Shown here: in pieces, positions 29,121 to 40,017 of the stretch | Numbering within the stretch: the stretch's first letter is position 1 | How the letters are laid out: every line of letters begins with the position of its first letter | Assembly: GCA_002869385.1 (NCBI GenBank) | Contig: PKTB01000024.1 | Location: 372,001-436,000, forward strand | DNA: 64,000 nucleotides | Direction of reading: 5' to 3' | From: Marinilabiliales bacterium | Lineage (GTDB): Bacteria; Bacteroidota; Bacteroidia; Bacteroidales; ML635J-15 | Position numbers and translations under genes: made by a program | The notes under the pieces: generated by a model | Told to the model about the DNA's origin: nothing | Databases searched by the model: none | The model's input: only the letters and a program-made list of their open reading frames with translations

Positions 29121-29488
29121 TTAATAGCCTGAAAGCCTTGCTTGCATTAGGTTCCAGGCTATATAAATAAAATCCCTTTGGGAGAAGTTTTGTATTTGGG
29201 CTGTCTCCCAAACCGGGTTAACGCAAGTAAACCCGAAGTGAAATTACAAAATCCAGAAACCTGTAATTATATTTATTTGTATTAATATTTAATATAAGTT
29301 GGTAAATAATAAGTTTCAACTCTTTAAAATATTGTATTTATCTGCTCATGTTGTTAGTATATATAAAAAAATAAAAAAAATGGATAGACTATTATTATTT
29401 TCTGATAAATTTTTTAATTTTATCATTGGCATTTGTTGTATATATGAGTAATTAGAATTACTCGTTTTAACCTATAATTTAAAAAGAT
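29121..29488 (+). ncRNA. non-coding stretch with four successive hairpins, candidate structured RNA
   Basis: No gene is seen in these 368 bases. The first half is markedly richer in G+C than the surrounding AT-rich spacer and folds into four consecutive stems. They are ATAGCCTG (29124-29131 with 29155-29162), TTTGGGAGA (29177-29185 with 29204-29212), CGGGTT (29214-29219 with 29230-29235) and AATTACA (29242-29248 with 29262-29268). The second half (29270-29488) is plain AT-rich sequence leading to the next gene. It does not match a riboswitch, 6S, tmRNA, SRP or RNase P pattern that I know. It may be an independent small RNA or a 5' leader of the gene at 29489. Confidence 0.4.
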
Positions 29489-32400
29489 ATGAATAAATTT
29501 AAGTCCATTTTAGTTTTGATTTTTGTTTTAGTATTTCAGTGTAATTTGCATTCACAAACAAAAATTGAGTACGCACCTTCTTATGATATAATACTGGAAG
29601 CCTATCAGTATCAGGATGCTGGGAAATATGAAGAGGCAATTGAATTATATGAGAAGGTTTATGAGGGAGATTCCTTATTTTTTCTATATGCTTTACCTCA
29701 AAAGATGACATGTTATGTAGCAAATGAGGAATATGATAAGGCACGAGAACTTGGTCTTAAATATTGGTATTTTAGAGATAAGCTTCCCACCGAGTATTAT
29801 CTTGTTTATGGTACTGCATTAGATAATCTTGAAGAATATGAAGAGGTTCAAGAAATGTACACTTATGTTCTTAAAGAGTTTCCAACAAATTATTCGTTGT
29901 GGTATAATTATGCAATATCTTTATCATTGTCAGGTCAGCATGATAAGGCTTATGATGTCATGAAGAAAACTGTTATGATAAATCCGTTTTATGATAGGAT
30001 TCATTATTTGCTAGGTTTATATTCTTTAAATGAAAAGCAAACTTCCAAAGCTTTAATGTCATTTGGTATGTATTTGATATTATCGAGCTGAGAACGTAAT
30101 AATTTAGAGATATTAAGATATGTAGATTATATAGCCAGTGCTAAATATTGGGAGGATGACGGCTTTTCAGGTTCTAATAATATTGATCTAGATGGTAATA
30201 AGGAATTTGCTTTTATTGATGAGTTAGTACATAATCAAATTGCAATTTCAAAAAAATATAAAACGAAAATTAAAATAAATTATCCATTAGTGAAGCAATT
30301 TCATTTGATCTTCTCACAATTAGAGTCTGTGGATACTAAAAGTAATCACTTCTGGGACAAATATTATGCAAAGTTCTATCGAAATTTAATGCAAGAGGAT
30401 CATTTTAATGGTTTTTCATGCTATGTTTCTAAAGATGTAGAGACAGGTAAGGTAGCTAAAGTAGTAGAAAAGAACACAAATCAAGCAAAGAATTTTTACT
30501 CATGGGCGATGAGCAATATTGAAAACGAAGATGAAACTATTAATCTAGATTATATTGGGTATAAGGATGCTCATATTATTAGAGAATCAGATTATTATAG
30601 TATTGCAGCAATAGGGGATTTTGACTATAATAAAGAGAGTGATATTATAATTGGTGATGTGGATTTTTATCGTATTTCAGGCAGAAAAAGTGCTTCCGGA
30701 AATTTTAACAGTGATGGTAAAAAACAAGGTAAGTGGGAATATTATTATCCTAATGGAAAAATTAAAGAAGTGAGTATTTATGATAATGACGAATATGTTG
30801 ATTCGAGTTATGTTTATTATGATAATGGACTTCAAATGTTTAAGGCTTTTTATAGTAATGAAGAAGAGGGTGTTGGAAGATTATTAACCTATACAAATGG
30901 AATTTTAAGTGGAGAGCTCCCTTTTAAAGATGGCGAAACCGTTGATGGCAAATATTATGAGTATTATCCTACAGGAGATGTGAAATCAGAGATACAATTT
31001 GTTGATGATAAAATGAATGGTGAATATATAGAGTATTATTATTCTGGAGAAATTCTTGCAAAAGGGGAATACGTGGATGGAGTAATAGTAGGAGAAAAAA
31101 CAACATACTATAGAAACGGTCAAATAGAAACAATTGAAAATTATATTGAAGGAGTTTACGATGGCCCTTATACGTCTTATTATGAAAATGGACAGATTTT
31201 AACCGAAGGTAATTATAAGGATGGGAAGCAAATCGGAGAATGGAATAGTTATTATAAGGATGGGAAATTAGATGTCTTTTCAAATTTTGATGAAAATGGT
31301 AAAGAAACCGGTGTATATGAACAACATACAGATGAAGGTTGGAAGCTTTACGATTTAATTTACCAAAAGGGTGATGTTGTTGAGTACAAATTCTATGATA
31401 AAGATTCAAATGTATTATCAGAGGGTAAACGTAAAGGGGGAGACTTTTACTTTGAATCATTTTATGATAATGGAAATCCCGACCAAGAAGGTATTTATGG
31501 AAAGAAAGATAAAAATGGGATATGGAAGAAATATGATAGAAATTGGAATCTTTTATATGAGGAAGAGTATAAAGATGGCGTACCTATTGGTGAATATAAA
31601 AAGTATTTTATAAATGGACAAATTGAGACTAAATTTTCATATAATGAGGATGGTGAGGTTGATGGTTACTATGAGGATTATTATAGAAATGGAAACCTTT
31701 ATGTGCAGGGTCATATTAGCGAAGATAACGAGGCAGGACCTTGGATGAATTATTATCGAGATAAAACAGTTTCAAGTCAAAGGTTTTATATTGATGGGGA
31801 GATTGAAGGTTTTTATAACAGATACTCTGTAGCAGGACTATTGTTGGAGAAGGATTATTATTAGGAGGACCTATTGAAATTTACAATATATTGCGATACG
31901 GCGGGAAATGCAATAGACACAATTTTTGAAGTACCAGGACCTAGAAAATTTCAGAGAAGGTACTGTAAAGATTGTCACCCTTACATGGAAGTGGACGTAT
32001 TTAATAATGTTTCGCACGGTACCCAAAAGTTCTATTTCCCAAATGGTAATGTTTCATCATATGGAGAAGTGTTTAATGGTAACAGACATGGACCATGGGT
32101 AGGGTTCTTTAATGATGGGTCAAAGAGTTTTGAAGGATCGTTTTATTATGGCGAGCGAGATGGCGATTGGGTTTTCTATTTTGAAAATGGAAATGTACTA
32201 GAAGAGTGTACGTATGATAAAGGGTTAAAAGTTGGCCGTGATAAAACCTATAATGACGATGGTTCAATTGATATTATTGCAACATATAAAGATGGTATTT
32301 TAGAAGGACCTTCTGAATACTATATTAGTAATAAGTGTGATCATATAAGAATATATGAAGAGAACTGTTTAGTCTCATATAGCTATGAAATGAATGGTCA

Positions 32401-32803
32401 AAAACAAGAATTCAAGGTAGAAAACGAAACTGCAGAGGTTAAAATATTCTGGAATAATGGTGAACTGTCTAGAGAATTTAATATTGAAAAAGGATGGTTT
32501 GAAGGAGAGTATTTGCGTTATTATCAAAATGGACAGTTAGCTTCAAAATCAAACTACGTTAATGGTTGGAGAGAAGGTGAATTTGTGGAATATTATCCAA
32601 ATGGAAATGTGCAAGTCGAGTGTTTATTTGTAAATGGAAATGAGGAGGGTGAATATACACGCTATTATTCAAATGGAAAACGCAAGGAAGTGTTAAACTA
32701 TAAGTCTGGGGAGTTAAATGGAATTTGTTTTTATTATGATGAGAATGAGGAATTAATTAAAACCTGGACATATTACAATGGTATTTTAGTAGATATGCAA
32801 TAA
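29489..32803 (+). CDS. secreted TPR plus YwqK/MORN-like repeat protein, two in-frame stops
   Basis: A very long secreted protein (1104 codons). It starts with a signal peptide (VFQCNLHSQ) and has TPR-like helices at residues 30-200 (YQDAGKYEEAIELYEKV, SLSGQHDKAYDVM). From about residue 410 to the end it has more than 20 repeats of about 22 residues of the YwqK/MORN type, e.g. GKWEYYYPNGKIKEV, NGEYIEYYYSGEIL, GPYTSYYENGQIL, GPWVGFFNDGSK. Such repeats make a long flat beta-sheet that binds lipid head groups or proteins. Codon 201 (30089-30091) is TGA (GGA in the likely original) and codon 792 (31862-31864) is TAG before EDLLKF; the frame continues through both. The end overlaps the next gene in TAATG. 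Function unknown. Confidence 0.78.
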
Positions 32804-34740
32804 TGAAAAGAAAAAGTATTGTAATAGGCTTTTTGCTTTTATTTGCTCTTAATAGTATTATTGGGCAAGTTCCAAGCAATTACCTTAATCTGTCGGAAGA
32901 ATATCCTGTGTGGGATTATATTTTTCTCAATAGTACATATGAAATACATCTGAATGTAGTAAAGGATAGTATCGATTATTAATGTAATTACATTTCAAAA
33001 GTTTATTGTACTACCGATAAATGCAGTAAATTTTATAAAAGAAGTGTCGAAACTTCTTCGTTTAGAACTTTGAATGATATTGAAGCATATACTCTTTTTA
33101 CAGATAATAATAAAGATAAATATAAGAAGAGTAAAGTTAAAGACTTTGAATCTATAAAAGCTATTAGCTCATCTGTTTTTTATGATGATAACCAAGTCAC
33201 ATCATTCGAATATAAGAATATGAGAAAAGGTAGTATTTGTTATTTATCATATTCAGTAAATGTACTTTACCCACAATTAACCACTACTACATTTTTTGAA
33301 CATAGCGTGCCAATGTTAGAAAATCAGTTGGTGCTGCATGTAGATAATGATATTGATGTTAATGTTTTCTATTTTAATATGGATGATAATGAGGTGGATT
33401 ATACGGTGGAGAAGAACAAAAATGAAACCATTCATTCATGGAAAAGAAAGAATATTGAACCGTACGAAGAAGAAGAGTATTGTCAAGATGATAGGTATAT
33501 TCTCCCACATATTATTATTGGTGTAAATTCATACAAAACAAAAGATGGTGAAACAAAATTTGTTTTAAGAAATGTTGAGGATCTTTATAAATGGTATAAG
33601 TCATTGATAAATAAGGTAGATTACAATAATCTCGAAGAAATAGAAGAAGTATTATCAAAGATAATTGAAGATACTGATAGCGAAATTGATAAGGTGAAAA
33701 AAGTATATAAATGGGTTCAGGATAACATTAAGTATATTGCAATGACTGATGGTTTGGGTGGTTTTATCCCAAATAATCCATCTGTAATTATGAGTAGAAG
33801 GTATGGAGATTGTAAAGATATGTCAGTGTTAATTAAAACAATGTTGTATGTTTTAGAAATTGATTCTTATTTGTCATGGGTGGGGTCTAGAGATATTCCA
33901 TACACATATAGTGAACTACCAACACCTGCGGTAGATAATCATATGATAGTCTCATATTACGAGGCTGGGTCAGAAAAATTGATTTTTCTTGATGCTACAA
34001 ATTCCTTTTTAAATTATGGATTACCAAGCCAAATGATTCAGGGTAAAGAGGTACTTATTGATCATGGAGAATCCTTTAAAATTGCAGAAGCACCAATTGT
34101 TGAACCTAATGTAAATGGATTCTATGATTCTGTTCTGCTCGAAATCGCAAATGATTCACTCATTGGTACAGGTAACATAATTGGAACGGGATATTTTAAT
34201 AATGACTTCCTTTATTCTTTATCAAAATCAATTGATAAAAAAGATGTAAAATATTTTATTGATGATTTAACATCTAAAGGAAATAATAAGTTTAACTTGA
34301 CTCAATATGAAATTAAGGATGATGTTGAAGACTTTATATGTACATATGAGTTTGTATTAGAAGATTATTTTAGAAGAAATAATAATGAGATATATGTAAA
34401 TATAAATATGAGCAAGTTTTTTGATAGTTACAGAAAAATAGATGATGATAGAGAAACTGCTATAGAAAATGAATTTAAGAAAACTATTTCATTGCATGTT
34501 GAACTAAAAATCCCGGATGGCTATAATATTAAATATATCCCGGAAAACTCAGAATATCGTTGAGATAAATTTAGTTTCTCTCTTGATTATTTTTTGGAGG
34601 ATAATCTTATTAAATATGACTTAAAAATAACTTTAAACTATTTGGTTCTTGAAAAAGAATATTTTAATGATATAAACGAAATGTTTGCAAATCTCAAGGA
34701 TGCTTATAAAGAAAATGTAATCTTGGAGAGAAATAATTGA
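32803..34740 (+). CDS. secreted DUF3857/transglutaminase-like protease-fold protein, two in-frame stops
   Basis: A 645-codon protein with signal peptide (FALNSIIGQ), a DUF3857-type N-terminal domain, and a transglutaminase core with a complete triad. Cys337 lies in RYGDCKDMSVL, His380 in DNHMIVSYY and Asp397 in FLDATNSFL. A C-terminal beta region follows. Codon 60 (32980-32982) is TAA in DSIDY-stop-CNYIS and codon 587 (34561-34563) is TGA in SEYR-stop-DKFSF; neither shifts the frame. GAA and GGA are the simplest originals. The fold acts as a peptide-cleaving or cross-linking enzyme in the periplasm; substrate unknown. The ATG overlaps the repeat protein's stop, and the gene is followed 21 bases later by a degenerate homologue. 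Confidence 0.8.
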
Positions 34741-34761
34741 AAACCTTAATTTAATGATACT

Positions 34762-36747
34762 ATGAATTTGTATAAGCTATTTGTTATAATAATGATTTTA
34801 TATCCGGCGTTTTTATTTGCGGATAATGATATCGAAAGAAAAGACTATGACTGGGAAACAGAACCTTTACTAACTGAAATTGAAATTTCTTATACAAATA
34901 TTTCTGCTTGTGTATTGAAGTCATTTGTTAGTAAAGAGTTTATTTTTGACGAAAATGATAATCTATATGAGTATGTATTGATTCATAAAAAGATTAAGCT
35001 ATTGACTAATAGTGGGATAGAGGATTTTAATCGAGTGTATTTATCTGTTAATGAGGACAAAAATATTGTTTTTGAGAAGGCGCGCGTTATAAATAGTAAT
35101 GGTAAAGTTATAGAGCTTAACCAGGATGATATCAAAGAAGGTGTTGATGAAGAAACTCAAAGAGAATATAGATATTTTGCTTTTGATGGAATTGATATAA
35201 ATTCTGAAATAGAATATATTTATATGCTGAAAAATGTTCCAAATGTTAGTGGTTCCTTAATTGATGTTCAAGAAGATATACCACAAAGAGATTATACATT
35301 TGAATTAATTTCTCCTTTTGGACTTATATTTGATTTTAAATCTTTTAATGGTTTACAAGAAGTACAAGCTGATTCAAGTTTATATTACACTAAAGAAAAA
35401 AACAAATGGGTATTGGAGATTGATGAGATTAAAGAGTTACCCTATTTTATTTCGTCAGCCTACGATGCAGAACTTATGTATTTTGGATATAAGCTGTCAG
35501 AGAATCTTTACACAGATGTTACTGATATGTATTCTTATATCGAGTTATCAGAACTTATCAATGAGTTTTATTTTGAATCTATAGATAAAAATGATTTAAA
35601 GTTTCTTAAAAAAATAAGTAAGAAAATTCAGCTTAAAGATTTGAATGAGGAACAGAAAATCAGAGCTATTGAAGAATATGTAAAATCAAATATTAGTATT
35701 TTTGAAAATTCTGTTACAAATAATATTCCTTTAAGTGAATCCTGGGAAATGAAAATCGCCAATGAAGTTGTTGCTACTAAAATCCTTGCCAACCTTTATA
35801 GATTGTTGGATGTAGATGTTGAAATTGGTTTGACGTGCGATAGATTTGTTATGAAATTTGATTCTGAATTTGAATTATGGTCATTTGCAAATGATTATAT
35901 ACTATATTTCCCATCAATTGATAAATATACATGTCCAACTAATTTTGACAGATTAGGTTTTCCAAATAACACATATATTACAAACAATGGTCTATTTGTG
36001 AAAATTATCGAAGTTGCCGGACAGAATTATGGATTAGGTAGCGTTAAAGAAATACCAGTAAATGATTACAGACAAACAGGAGATACCTTACTTGTAAATG
36101 TGGATCTGCAAAAGACAGGTTTTTCTGATATTGAAATTGAGATATATCATTCTGTTTCAGGATACAAAGCGGATGTCTATCAAATGTATTATGACCTGAT
36201 AAAAGAAGAAGAGTTTCAGAAGGAGATAAAAGAAAGCTTACTAACCTATATTGATGATGCAGGAGAAGTAAAAGAGATTGAAATTAAGAACTTTGACAGT
36301 GAAAGCTTTGGAATTAAACCTGCAATAGCTGAGGGGATTTTGCTGTCAGATAGTTTCTTTGAAAAGGCAGAAGACAAGTATTTATTTCAAATTGGTGAAC
36401 TCATTGGACCTCAAATGGAAATGTACGAGGAAGAGGAAAGGACAATTCCTGTTGAAGATCCATACGCCAGACATTACTATAGAGAACTTTATTTTACAAT
36501 TCCTGATGGTTATGTTGTTAAAAATCTTGAGGATCTAGTAATTGATGAAAAATATATCGGAACTGATAATGATGTAAAAATGCTTTTTACAAGTAAGTAT
36601 CAACAAGAGGGGAATAAGGTTACGGTAATTATCGAGGAACTTTATAAAATTTGTTATTTTCCTCTTGATATCTATGAAAACTATCGAAGTGTTGTTAATT
36701 CAGCAGCAGATTTTAATAAAATTGTACTAGTTTTTGAGAAGCAGTAG
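34762..36747 (+). CDS. DUF3857 protein with a degenerate transglutaminase fold
   Basis: A 661-residue secreted protein (signal peptide to FLFA). The N-terminal 200 residues are DUF3857 (VYLSVNEDKNIVFEKARVI, YIYMLKNVPNVSG). The middle has the helical layout of a transglutaminase core, but the catalytic Cys region reads NEVVATKILANLYR with Ala/Thr where Cys is expected. The later segment ILYFPSIDKYTCPTNFD keeps the Asp-like part without the triad His. It is therefore probably catalytically dead and serves as a partner or regulator of the intact enzyme just upstream. It sits in the same run as the YwqK-repeat protein. No disruption seen. An alternative is a distinct peptidase-like enzyme with different residues. 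Confidence 0.72.
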   Translation: MNLYKLFVIIMILYPAFLFADNDIERKDYDWETEPLLTEIEISYTNISACVLKSFVSKEFIFDENDNLYEYVLIHKKIKLLTNSGIEDFNRVYLSVNEDKNIVFEKARVINSNGKVIELNQDDIKEGVDEETQREYRYFAFDGIDINSEIEYIYMLKNVPNVSGSLIDVQEDIPQRDYTFELISPFGLIFDFKSFNGLQEVQADSSLYYTKEKNKWVLEIDEIKELPYFISSAYDAELMYFGYKLSENLYTDVTDMYSYIELSELINEFYFESIDKNDLKFLKKISKKIQLKDLNEEQKIRAIEEYVKSNISIFENSVTNNIPLSESWEMKIANEVVATKILANLYRLLDVDVEIGLTCDRFVMKFDSEFELWSFANDYILYFPSIDKYTCPTNFDRLGFPNNTYITNNGLFVKIIEVAGQNYGLGSVKEIPVNDYRQTGDTLLVNVDLQKTGFSDIEIEIYHSVSGYKADVYQMYYDLIKEEEFQKEIKESLLTYIDDAGEVKEIEIKNFDSESFGIKPAIAEGILLSDSFFEKAEDKYLFQIGELIGPQMEMYEEEERTIPVEDPYARHYYRELYFTIPDGYVVKNLEDLVIDEKYIGTDNDVKMLFTSKYQQEGNKVTVIIEELYKICYFPLDIYENYRSVVNSAADFNKIVLVFEKQ

Positions 36748-36771
36748 AAAAATAAATACTAATTTAGATAC

Positions 36772-37548
36772 ATGAATAAGTCTATAGTTGGATTATTGTT
36801 TGTTTTGGTATTATGTTTCTGTTATATTTTTGTCAATGCTCAACTCGTAAACGTTGAATCCAAACGTATGCAAAATGATACGACTAGATTTGCAGGAGCT
36901 ATTAGAGCGTCTTATTCATATAAACAGACAAATGACACAAAGCTTTCTTTTGTAAATGCTTCATTAACCACCCAGGTCAGGAGTAAAAGCCTTAAAGATG
37001 TGTATTTGTTTCTTGGTAGTTATGATTTGACGCGATCAAATTCAGATAATCTTAGTAATACCGGTTTTTTGCATGCAAGATATACGCGTAAATTGAATGA
37101 TTCTTGGCGAATAGAGACTTTTGCTCAAATACAAACTAATGAGAAATTACTAATTGATAAGCGTACTTTGTTGGGGATTGGTCCAAGACTTAAACTTTTC
37201 TCTAAAGATAATCTAAAGTCCAGTTTTGGAGCCCTTTATATGTATGAAATTGAACAAACACTTGAAGAAATACATCAGAATAATCTAGACCATCGATTAT
37301 CTTCATATTTTACATTTACCTATGCTTTCCCAAATGATAATTTTGAAATAAATACTATCACATATTATCAACCTGTAGTCACCAATTTTTCAGATTTTAG
37401 AATAACAAATCAAACTAATTTATCATTTCAATTTATTAAAAGTTTAAGTTTTGAAGTTGGCATAAACTATTTGTTTGACGCATCACCACCAGTTGGTGTA
37501 ATAAGTAACTCTTTTGCAACAAAAATGGGAGTAAAGCTGGTTTTCTAA
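36772..37548 (+). CDS. DUF481-like outer-membrane protein
   Basis: A 258-residue protein with a signal peptide (MNKSIVGLLFVLVLCF to VNAQ), then strands alternating in polarity: GAIRASYSYKQTNDTKL, FVNASLTTQVRSKS, VYLFLGSYDLTR, HARYTRKLNDSWRIET, LLGIGPRLKLFSK, and the last strand ATKMGVKLVF with terminal Phe. This is the pattern of DUF481 (YdiY-like) barrels, including the paired-strand phrase GFLHARYTRKL...FAQIQTNEK. It closes the four-gene run from 29489, suggesting an outer-membrane exit or anchor for the secreted repeat and transglutaminase proteins. Function within the family is unproven. Confidence 0.75.
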   Translation: MNKSIVGLLFVLVLCFCYIFVNAQLVNVESKRMQNDTTRFAGAIRASYSYKQTNDTKLSFVNASLTTQVRSKSLKDVYLFLGSYDLTRSNSDNLSNTGFLHARYTRKLNDSWRIETFAQIQTNEKLLIDKRTLLGIGPRLKLFSKDNLKSSFGALYMYEIEQTLEEIHQNNLDHRLSSYFTFTYAFPNDNFEINTITYYQPVVTNFSDFRITNQTNLSFQFIKSLSFEVGINYLFDASPPVGVISNSFATKMGVKLVF

Positions 37549-37647
37549 ACGGCTAAACGGTTAAACAGTTAAATGGTTAATCTGTTTTCAGTTTTTCGGT
37601 CATCGGTCACCACTCACCCGTAACCCGTCATCGGTCATCTGTCACCC
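37545..37647. repeat. two short-unit tandem arrays (8-mer then 7-mer) in an intergenic gap
   Basis: Positions 37545-37584 are five 8-base units (CTAAACGG, CTAAACGG, TTAAACAG, TTAAATGG, TTAATCTG); the first overlaps the stop of the DUF481 gene. Positions 37599-37647 are seven contiguous 7-base units on the theme GTCATCG/GTCACCC. The array ends 5 bases before the convergent phosphomannomutase stop. Confidence 0.8.
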
Positions 37648-37651
37648 AGCC

Positions 37652-39016
37652 CTAATGCCCCTCAGTTATTTCGCCTCCGTATCCTTCAATAATTCCTAAA
37701 ACCTGATCTTTTATTGAGTTAAGGAGTTCTGTTGAGTTTGCTTCGCATAAGAATCTCAAATAAGGTTCGGTATTAGATGGTCTGATATTTAGCCACCAGT
37801 CTTTGTATTCAAGTCTGTATCCGTCAAAATCAAAGAATGCAGTTGGTTCTTCAAGAGTCTTGAAATATGAAATTACAGCGTCCATTGCACCTTGCTTTTC
37901 CTCAATTTTAAAGTTGATTTCACCGGAGTTTTCATATTTCTTAATCTTTCCAATAAGTTGAGAAACTGAAATTCCTTTATCTTTCATCTTTGCAATGACG
38001 TCCAGAATCAATAAACTGGCTAAAATTCCTGAATCCGAATAATAGAAATCTTTAAAATAGTAATGACCCGCTAATTCGCCACCAAATATACCGTCTATTT
38101 CTTTAAGTTTTGTTGCAGCATAGGCTCGTCCAACTCTCCACATTTCCATTTCACTGCCAAATTGAGCAATATATTCACCAACAGCTTTAGAAGTTCTAAT
38201 GTCCTGAATTACCTTACCTTTGAGACCTTTTTCTTCAAGAAAATAATGCGCAAGAACAGCAATCATAAGGTCGGGAGAGATAAAATCTGCATTTTCATCC
38301 ACAAACATTACTCTGTCAGCATCTCCATCGAAAATTACACCAATATCTGATTTATTTTCTTTAACATGATTTTGTAAATCAACTATATTTTTTGCAACTA
38401 ATGGATTTGCCTCATGATTTGGGAATGTTCCGTCAAGTTCATCAAAGAAATACATAGGAGAGACACAAAGTAAATCTTTAATAAATAAGCCTGCCATACC
38501 GTTGCTACAATCCATACTTATTTTAAGATTGCTAATATCCGGAACATATGATTTAAGAAACTCAAAATACTTATCACGAACATTTAACTCATGTAAAACA
38601 CCTTTTTTCTTGGCAATAACAACTTCCTCGGTTTCCATAAGTTCTTTAACCTTATTTAACCCTGTGTCAAAACCAACAGGACGGGCGTTTTCGCCAGAAA
38701 CTTTAAGACCGTTGTATTCAGCAGGGTTATGTGACGCTGTTATCATTACAGATGCTTTAAACTCAAATTTTGCAGTAGAGTAATAAATCATTGGAGTTGT
38801 TGCTAAACCAGCATCATATACGTCAGCACCGGCATCAGTAATTCCTTTTACAAGATATTCAAAAACTTCTGGAGACGATTCTCTTACATCACGACCAACA
38901 AGAACTTTGTCAGCATCCAGAACTCTTGGTAAAAAATATCCCACTTTGTATACATCATCCTTATTAAAATCAACATTGTATACACCTCTTATGTCATATG
39001 CTTTAAATGCTTTCAT
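37652..39016 (-). CDS. phosphomannomutase / phosphoglucomutase
   Basis: A 454-residue alpha-D-phosphohexomutase that interconverts hexose 1- and 6-phosphates, supplying sugar nucleotides for surface glycans. Domain 1 has the phosphoserine loop TASHNPAEYNGLK, domain 2 the metal loop DGDADRVMFVD, domain 3 the sugar loop GGELAGHYYF, and domain 4 the phosphate site RPSNTEPYLRF. The start MKAFKAYDIRGVYN matches the PMM/PGM (ManB/AlgC) subgroup rather than GlmM. Length is normal and no key residue is missing. Mannose or glucose specificity cannot be decided by eye. It is isolated, convergent with the DUF481 gene through a short-unit repeat array. Confidence 0.93.
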   Translation of the reverse strand: MKAFKAYDIRGVYNVDFNKDDVYKVGYFLPRVLDADKVLVGRDVRESSPEVFEYLVKGITDAGADVYDAGLATTPMIYYSTAKFEFKASVMITASHNPAEYNGLKVSGENARPVGFDTGLNKVKELMETEEVVIAKKKGVLHELNVRDKYFEFLKSYVPDISNLKISMDCSNGMAGLFIKDLLCVSPMYFFDELDGTFPNHEANPLVAKNIVDLQNHVKENKSDIGVIFDGDADRVMFVDENADFISPDLMIAVLAHYFLEEKGLKGKVIQDIRTSKAVGEYIAQFGSEMEMWRVGRAYAATKLKEIDGIFGGELAGHYYFKDFYYSDSGILASLLILDVIAKMKDKGISVSQLIGKIKKYENSGEINFKIEEKQGAMDAVISYFKTLEEPTAFFDFDGYRLEYKDWWLNIRPSNTEPYLRFLCEANSTELLNSIKDQVLGIIEGYGGEITEGH

Positions 39017-39156
39017 TATTATGTAATTTTGATTTGAACCGACGAATATACAAAAAATCGATTTATTTTAAGATATGCTTATTAAATAATTCATGACATA
39101 TAATTGAATCTGAATAAAAAAATATTAATTTTGAGATAAATTAAAAAGGAAAAACC

Positions 39157-40017
39157 ATGAGAAAAATAAAATTTATCCCTTTATTCATAGGATTACTATT
39201 ATCGTTACAACTATTATCATCAGAAACAATTACAGTAAATAATACTTTAGATTTACTTAATGCGATTGATTCTGACAAAACAATTATTATTGAAGAGGTG
39301 AAGTATAATATAAGTGAAGTCATTTTTGAAGTTACAAATCCAATTGTAAGTCTGATTGATGAGTTTGATGGACCATCGCCACATTATACTGGTGTAAATA
39401 ATTTAAAAATTGTTGGAAAAGGGAAAGTGGAGATTGTTATAGAGCCAAGATATAGTTGGGTTTTGAGCTTTTCAAATTCGACAAATCTAGTTTTTGATAA
39501 TTTAATATTAGGTCATACTGAGGCAGGTTATTGTACAGGCGGGGTTATGGCATTTGAAGGATGTGAAGATATTTTAATAGACGGATGTTCTCTTTATGGT
39601 AGCGGAACCGTCGGGATTTATGCTCAATCTTGTAGTCGTCTTGCTGTTAAAAAGTCAGATATTTATGAATGTACATATGGCTTATTGTATTTGTACGATT
39701 CCAAAGATATTACCTTCGAAAAGACTTCTTTTAGAAAAACAGTAGAGTTTGATCTTATCGAAATAATGAATTGCCAGAATGTTAATTTTAACAAATGTGA
39801 GTTTACAGAGAATTATAATGGTGACTTTATGCCGTTTTTCTTCAGAGTTGATGAAGATGTCTGGAATGGTGGTTATAAAGAACAAAGTTCATCATTGGTA
39901 ATCTCAAAATGTAAATTTACAAATAATGAAGTATATGAGTTCTGTAATCATGTTGAAGTTTTGGACTTAAAAAAGAATAAGTTTTCAGAAAATAAATTTT
40001 CTACTCCTGAGCAATAA
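39157..40017 (+). CDS. secreted right-handed parallel beta-helix protein
   Basis: A 286-residue exported protein (signal peptide to SSE). Its body is successive short beta-helix rungs: NNLKIVGKGKVEIVI, SFSNSTNLVFDNLILGH, FEGCEDILIDGCSLYG, SCSRLAVKKSDIYEC, YDSKDITFEKTSF, CQNVNFNKCEF, SLVISKCKF. The Cys and Asn ladders and the 22-24 residue period are typical of pectate-lyase-like helices such as polysaccharide lyases, but no catalytic set is obvious. It may bind or modify glycans. It abuts the converging DUF2264 gene with no gap (40017/40018). Confidence 0.75.
   Translation: MRKIKFIPLFIGLLLSLQLLSSETITVNNTLDLLNAIDSDKTIIIEEVKYNISEVIFEVTNPIVSLIDEFDGPSPHYTGVNNLKIVGKGKVEIVIEPRYSWVLSFSNSTNLVFDNLILGHTEAGYCTGGVMAFEGCEDILIDGCSLYGSGTVGIYAQSCSRLAVKKSDIYECTYGLLYLYDSKDITFEKTSFRKTVEFDLIEIMNCQNVNFNKCEFTENYNGDFMPFFFRVDEDVWNGGYKEQSSSLVISKCKFTNNEVYEFCNHVEVLDLKKNKFSENKFSTPEQ

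Noticed and set aside
30969..31460. A 163-residue open frame on the minus strand inside the repeat protein
   Set aside because: Tyr/His-rich low-complexity translation of the antisense of Tyr-rich repeats; no start signal or family features.
30089..34563. The two internal TGA codons as selenocysteine sites
   Set aside because: Neither lies in a redox motif or near a catalytic site, no hairpin follows, and the neighbouring TAA/TAG lesions have the same character.
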